6,183 nucleotides of DNA, taken from positions 1-6,183 of the forward strand of contig CAAGAC010000101.1 in NCBI GenBank assembly GCA_900767695.1. The letters are read 5' to 3'. Source of the stretch: an uncultured Succinivibrio sp. (GTDB lineage Bacteria; Pseudomonadota; Gammaproteobacteria; Enterobacterales; Succinivibrionaceae). Under the pieces are notes generated by a model. The model was not told where the DNA came from. It did no database searches and saw only the letters and a program-made list of their open reading frames with translations. Both the position numbers and the translations under genes were made by a program. How positions within the stretch are numbered: the stretch's first letter is position 1; every line of letters starts with the position of its first letter. This document shows, in pieces, positions 3,701 to 6,183 of the stretch.

Positions 3701-6034
3701 ATGGCCGAAGACGAGAACAACGGAAAGGATCTGAGCCTCGACGGCGTCGAGCACTTGGCGCTGCAGAAGTTCGCCGAGGACGCCTACCTCAACTACTCGA
3801 TGAACGTCATCCGCGACCGCGCGCTGCCGTCGATTGCGGACGGCATGAAGCCGGTGCAGCGGCGCATCATCTACGCGATGGCGAAGCTGGGCATCGGGCC
3901 TAAGGCCAAGCACGTGAAGTCGGCGAGGACCGTCGGCGAGGTGCTGGGCAAGTACCACCCGCACGGCGATTCGGCCTGCTACGAGGCCATGGTGCTGATG
4001 GCCCAGCCCTTCAGCTACCGCTACCCTCTCATCGAGGGGCAGGGCAACTGGGGCGACGTCGAGGATCCCAAGTCCTTCGCCGCGATGCGCTACACCGAGG
4101 CCAGGCTGGCGCCGTACTCGAACGTGCTGCTCTCCGAGCTCAACACCGGCTGCGTCGAGTGGGTGTCGAACTTCGACGGCACCGTGGACGAGCCCAAGTA
4201 CCTGCCGGCAAGGCTCCCCAACATCCTCCTCAACGGCACCACCGGCATCGCCGTGGGCATGGCCACCGACATCCCGCCGCACAACCTGCGCGAGGTGGCC
4301 TCGGCGGTCATCCACCTCATCGAGCACCCCGAGGCGACCATCGAGGATCTCATGGAGTTCGTCAAGGGTCCCGACTACCCGACCAGGGCCGAGATCACCT
4401 CCGACAAGGCCGAGCTCCTCAAGATCTACACCACCGGGCGCGGCAGCGTCAGGATGCGCGCGCCCTACAAGGTCGAGAGCGACGGCATCGTGATCAAGGC
4501 GCTTCCCTACCAGGTCTCAGGCGGGCAGATCGAGAAGGAAATAGCCGATCTGATGGCCAAGAAGAAGCTGCCGATGGTCTCCGACATCGTCAACGCCTCC
4601 GACCACAACGATCCGTGCCGCATCGTCATCGTGCCTCGCTCGCGCCGCACCGACGTCAGGGAGCTCATGGAGTACCTCTACGCCATGACCTCGCTTGAGA
4701 ACACCTACAGGGTGAACCTCAACATCCTGGGACTCGACGGCGCGCCCAAGGTGCGCGATCTCAAGGAGATCCTCACCCAGTGGCTGGTGTTCCGCACGCA
4801 GACCGTGAGGCGCCGCCTCGAGCACCGCCTGGGCGAGGTCAACGACCGCCTGCACCTGCTCGACGGCCTCATGATCGCCTACCTCAACCTCGACGAGGTC
4901 ATCAGGATCATCAGGACCTCGGACGAGCCCAGGAAGGAGCTCATGGCCAAGTTCGGCCTTGACGAGGTCCAGGCCGACTACATCCTCGACACCAGGCTGC
5001 GCCAGCTCGCCCGCCTCGAGGAGATGAGGATCCGCGCCGAGAAGGACAAGCTCGAGGCCGAGAGGAAGCGCCTTGAGACCATCTTGAGCTCGGACGCGCG
5101 CATCCGCACCCTTATCAAGCGCGAGATCACCGAGGACGCCAAGCTCTACGGCGACGACCGCATCAGCCCGCTCTCGGCGCACGAGAGTGCCGCGGCGGTC
5201 AACGAGGCCGATCTGCTGCCCGCGACCCCGGCCACGGTCATCCTCTCGAAGATGGGCTGGATCCGCGCCGCCTCGACCGCAGACTTCGCCGCGGAGGGCA
5301 TCGCCTACCGCACGGGGGACGCCTTCCTTGGCAAGGCCTCGGGCATGACTTCGGACACGGCGGCCTTTATCACCGCGCTCGGGCGCGTCTACAACGTGGA
5401 CGTCAGAGAACTGCCTTCGGCCCGAGGGCAGGGCGAGCCGCTCTCCTCGAAGGTCTCCATCGCCCCGGAGGACAAGGTGCTCTGCGTGCTCATTCCAAAG
5501 GAGGGCGCCAACTACCTCGTGGCCACCGAGGGCGGCTACGGCTTCATCGCCCCTGCCTCGGCGCTGCTCACCCGCATGAAGGCGGGCAAGGTGCTGGTCA
5601 AGGCCGACGGCCCGGTGAAGGTCTTCACGCCGCTCAGGGTGCACGACGTCAAGCAGGACATCATCGTGGCGGTGAGCCGCCAGGGCAGGATCCTCATCTA
5701 CCGCGCCTCCGAGCTGCCAGAGCTCTCCTCGGGCCGCGGCAACAAGCTCATGAACATCGCCACCGCGCGCCTCGAGGTCGGCGCCGACGGAATCGCCGCC
5801 ATCGCTCCGGTGCCCGATGGCTGGACCGCCGTGCTCCACGCCGGCAAGAAGATCCTGCGCCTTGTCCCGAAGATGCTCGAGGAGAAGGTCTCCTCGAGGC
5901 AGAGGGCGGGCGAGATCCTCCCGCGCGGCTACCAGAAGGTCGACTCCATCGAGCTGGTGCCTCCCGAGAAGGAGGAGCAGTCCGAGCAGGAAGTGCCGGG
6001 CGACGACGCTCTGATGGACTTCAAGCTTGAGTAG
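3701..6034 (+). CDS. parC: DNA topoisomerase IV subunit A
   Basis: The DNA-cleaving subunit of topoisomerase IV, which together with ParE (not in this window) decatenates daughter chromosomes using ATP. The 777-aa protein aligns along its whole length with E. coli ParC (752 aa), with about 11 extra N-terminal residues and an acidic C-terminal tail. The breakage-reunion domain contains KPVQRRI (50-56), GKYHPHGDSACYE (83-95) and the catalytic Tyr131 in AAMRYTE. Ser91 and Glu95 correspond to E. coli Ser80 and Glu84, the main quinolone-resistance positions, and are wild type. LPARLPNILLNGTTGIAVGM and the GPDYPT stretch are typical. A helical tower/coiled-coil region is followed by a C-terminal beta-pinwheel (about 510-740, including LPSARGQGEPL). 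ATG at 3701 matches the family N-terminus though its ribosome-binding site is weak. AGG is a frequent arginine codon. No terminator is visible before the insertion sequence that follows. Confidence 0.98.
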   Translation: MAEDENNGKDLSLDGVEHLALQKFAEDAYLNYSMNVIRDRALPSIADGMKPVQRRIIYAMAKLGIGPKAKHVKSARTVGEVLGKYHPHGDSACYEAMVLMAQPFSYRYPLIEGQGNWGDVEDPKSFAAMRYTEARLAPYSNVLLSELNTGCVEWVSNFDGTVDEPKYLPARLPNILLNGTTGIAVGMATDIPPHNLREVASAVIHLIEHPEATIEDLMEFVKGPDYPTRAEITSDKAELLKIYTTGRGSVRMRAPYKVESDGIVIKALPYQVSGGQIEKEIADLMAKKKLPMVSDIVNASDHNDPCRIVIVPRSRRTDVRELMEYLYAMTSLENTYRVNLNILGLDGAPKVRDLKEILTQWLVFRTQTVRRRLEHRLGEVNDRLHLLDGLMIAYLNLDEVIRIIRTSDEPRKELMAKFGLDEVQADYILDTRLRQLARLEEMRIRAEKDKLEAERKRLETILSSDARIRTLIKREITEDAKLYGDDRISPLSAHESAAAVNEADLLPATPATVILSKMGWIRAASTADFAAEGIAYRTGDAFLGKASGMTSDTAAFITALGRVYNVDVRELPSARGQGEPLSSKVSIAPEDKVLCVLIPKEGANYLVATEGGYGFIAPASALLTRMKAGKVLVKADGPVKVFTPLRVHDVKQDIIVAVSRQGRILIYRASELPELSSGRGNKLMNIATARLEVGADGIAAIAPVPDGWTAVLHAGKKILRLVPKMLEEKVSSRQRAGEILPRGYQKVDSIELVPPEKEEQSEQEVPGDDALMDFKLE

Positions 6035-6085
6035 CACCAAGACTCTTGAAGAAAGGGGCGCCGCTGTAGACTAACCCAAAAAGTT

Positions 6086-6118
6086 AAGACACTTCATAAT
6101 AGCCAAAAGGAGTGTCTT
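6086..6118 (+). promoter_or_regulatory. Inverted repeat that could hide the transposase ribosome-binding site
   Basis: AAGACACT (6086-6093) pairs perfectly with AGTGTCTT (6111-6118). The Shine-Dalgarno AAGGAG (6107-6112) overlaps the loop and the start of the 3' arm. Transcripts entering from outside the element, for example from parC, would carry both arms and could fold. A transcript starting inside the element after the 5' arm would not. CATAAT at 6095-6100 is a possible internal -10 without a clear -35. Confidence 0.5.
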
Positions 6119-6120
6119 TC

Positions 6121-6183
6121 ATGGTCAAACGCCTCACCTTCCAAGAACGCATCGACGTAGTCAAATATGCAGACGCGCACAGC
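6121..6183 (+). CDS. IS3-family transposase OrfA, N-terminal 21 codons only
   Basis: ATG at 6121 has AAGGAG 8 nt upstream. The visible residues (MVKRLTFQERIDVVKYADAH and one more) match the start of the helix-turn-helix domain of OrfA proteins of the IS3 family, where a basic start is followed by a helix of the type FxxERIxVVxYA. OrfA binds the terminal inverted repeats and is normally joined to the DDE-domain OrfB by a programmed frameshift. The rest lies beyond the window, so integrity of the transposase cannot be judged. Its codon use (AAA, CAA, TAT) is less GC-rich than the neighbouring genes, as expected for an acquired element. Confidence 0.7.
   Translation, partial: MVKRLTFQERIDVVKYADAHS

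Larger units (their letters stand above)
6065..6183 (+). mobile_element. Left end of an IS3-family insertion sequence (IS150-like), cut by window edge
   Basis: From TG at 6065 the sequence TGTAGACTAACCCAAAAAGT resembles left terminal inverted repeats of the IS3 family, IS150 group (TGTA..., then CCCAAAAAGTT and GACA). Base composition drops sharply here: 6065-6120 is about 36% GC. A transposase reading frame starts 56 bp inside. The element begins 30 bp after the parC stop codon. The right end and target duplication are outside the window, so the boundary and subgroup are inferred. Confidence 0.72.

Noticed and set aside
3431..4327. 298-codon minus-strand frame across the intergenic region and start of parC
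   Set aside because: It is a shadow of parC; no ribosome-binding site or recognisable domain.
4517..6040. 507-codon open frame antisense to parC
   Set aside because: Long stop-free antisense frames are expected opposite GC-rich coding DNA; its product is low-complexity and the parC frame is fully conserved.

Overview
The window is a GC-rich stretch (by eye a little above 60% GC) of a gammaproteobacterial chromosome. The RpoA, L17 and ParC proteins all align closely with their Escherichia coli counterparts. The exact genus cannot be read from the sequence. Frequent use of the arginine codon AGG is unlike E. coli. A host-associated lineage such as Aeromonadales/Succinivibrionaceae is a guess only.

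Left part (1-2337): the end of the alpha ribosomal-protein operon, in the order rpoA (copy 1, 5' end outside the window), rplQ (ribosomal protein L17), then a second, complete and divergent rpoA (copy 2). It closes with a textbook rho-independent terminator. Two RNA polymerase alpha genes flanking rplQ are the outstanding feature. The two C-terminal domains are nearly identical, but the N-terminal domains have diverged in a complementary way. Copy 2 keeps the segments that in E. coli alpha dimerise and touch beta, but has lost the conserved segment (E. coli residues about 181-205) that touches beta-prime. Copy 1 keeps that beta-prime segment intact but has lost other conserved NTD motifs. This suggests an obligate alpha1/alpha2 heterodimer with fixed orientation, analogous to the two-alpha polymerase known from Francisella. 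A strong hairpin followed by five Ts, together with a TTG start codon, separates copy 2 from rplQ and may set the ratio of the two subunits.

Middle part (2338-3434): a small, very acidic protein of unknown function (119 aa, + strand), convergent with a secreted YkuD-type L,D-transpeptidase (208 aa, - strand). A long GC hairpin lies between their 3' ends.

Right part (3435-6183): a 266-bp divergent intergenic region contains a 14-bp perfect palindrome centred on a TATAAT hexamer, a 20-bp inverted repeat, a terminator-like hairpin and two GC hairpins just upstream of parC. It is followed by complete parC (topoisomerase IV subunit A, wild-type residues at the main quinolone positions). Thirty bases after the parC stop begins the left end of an insertion sequence, apparently IS3 family (IS150-like end). 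The first 21 codons of its orfA are in the window, and its ribosome-binding site lies within a possible protective hairpin.
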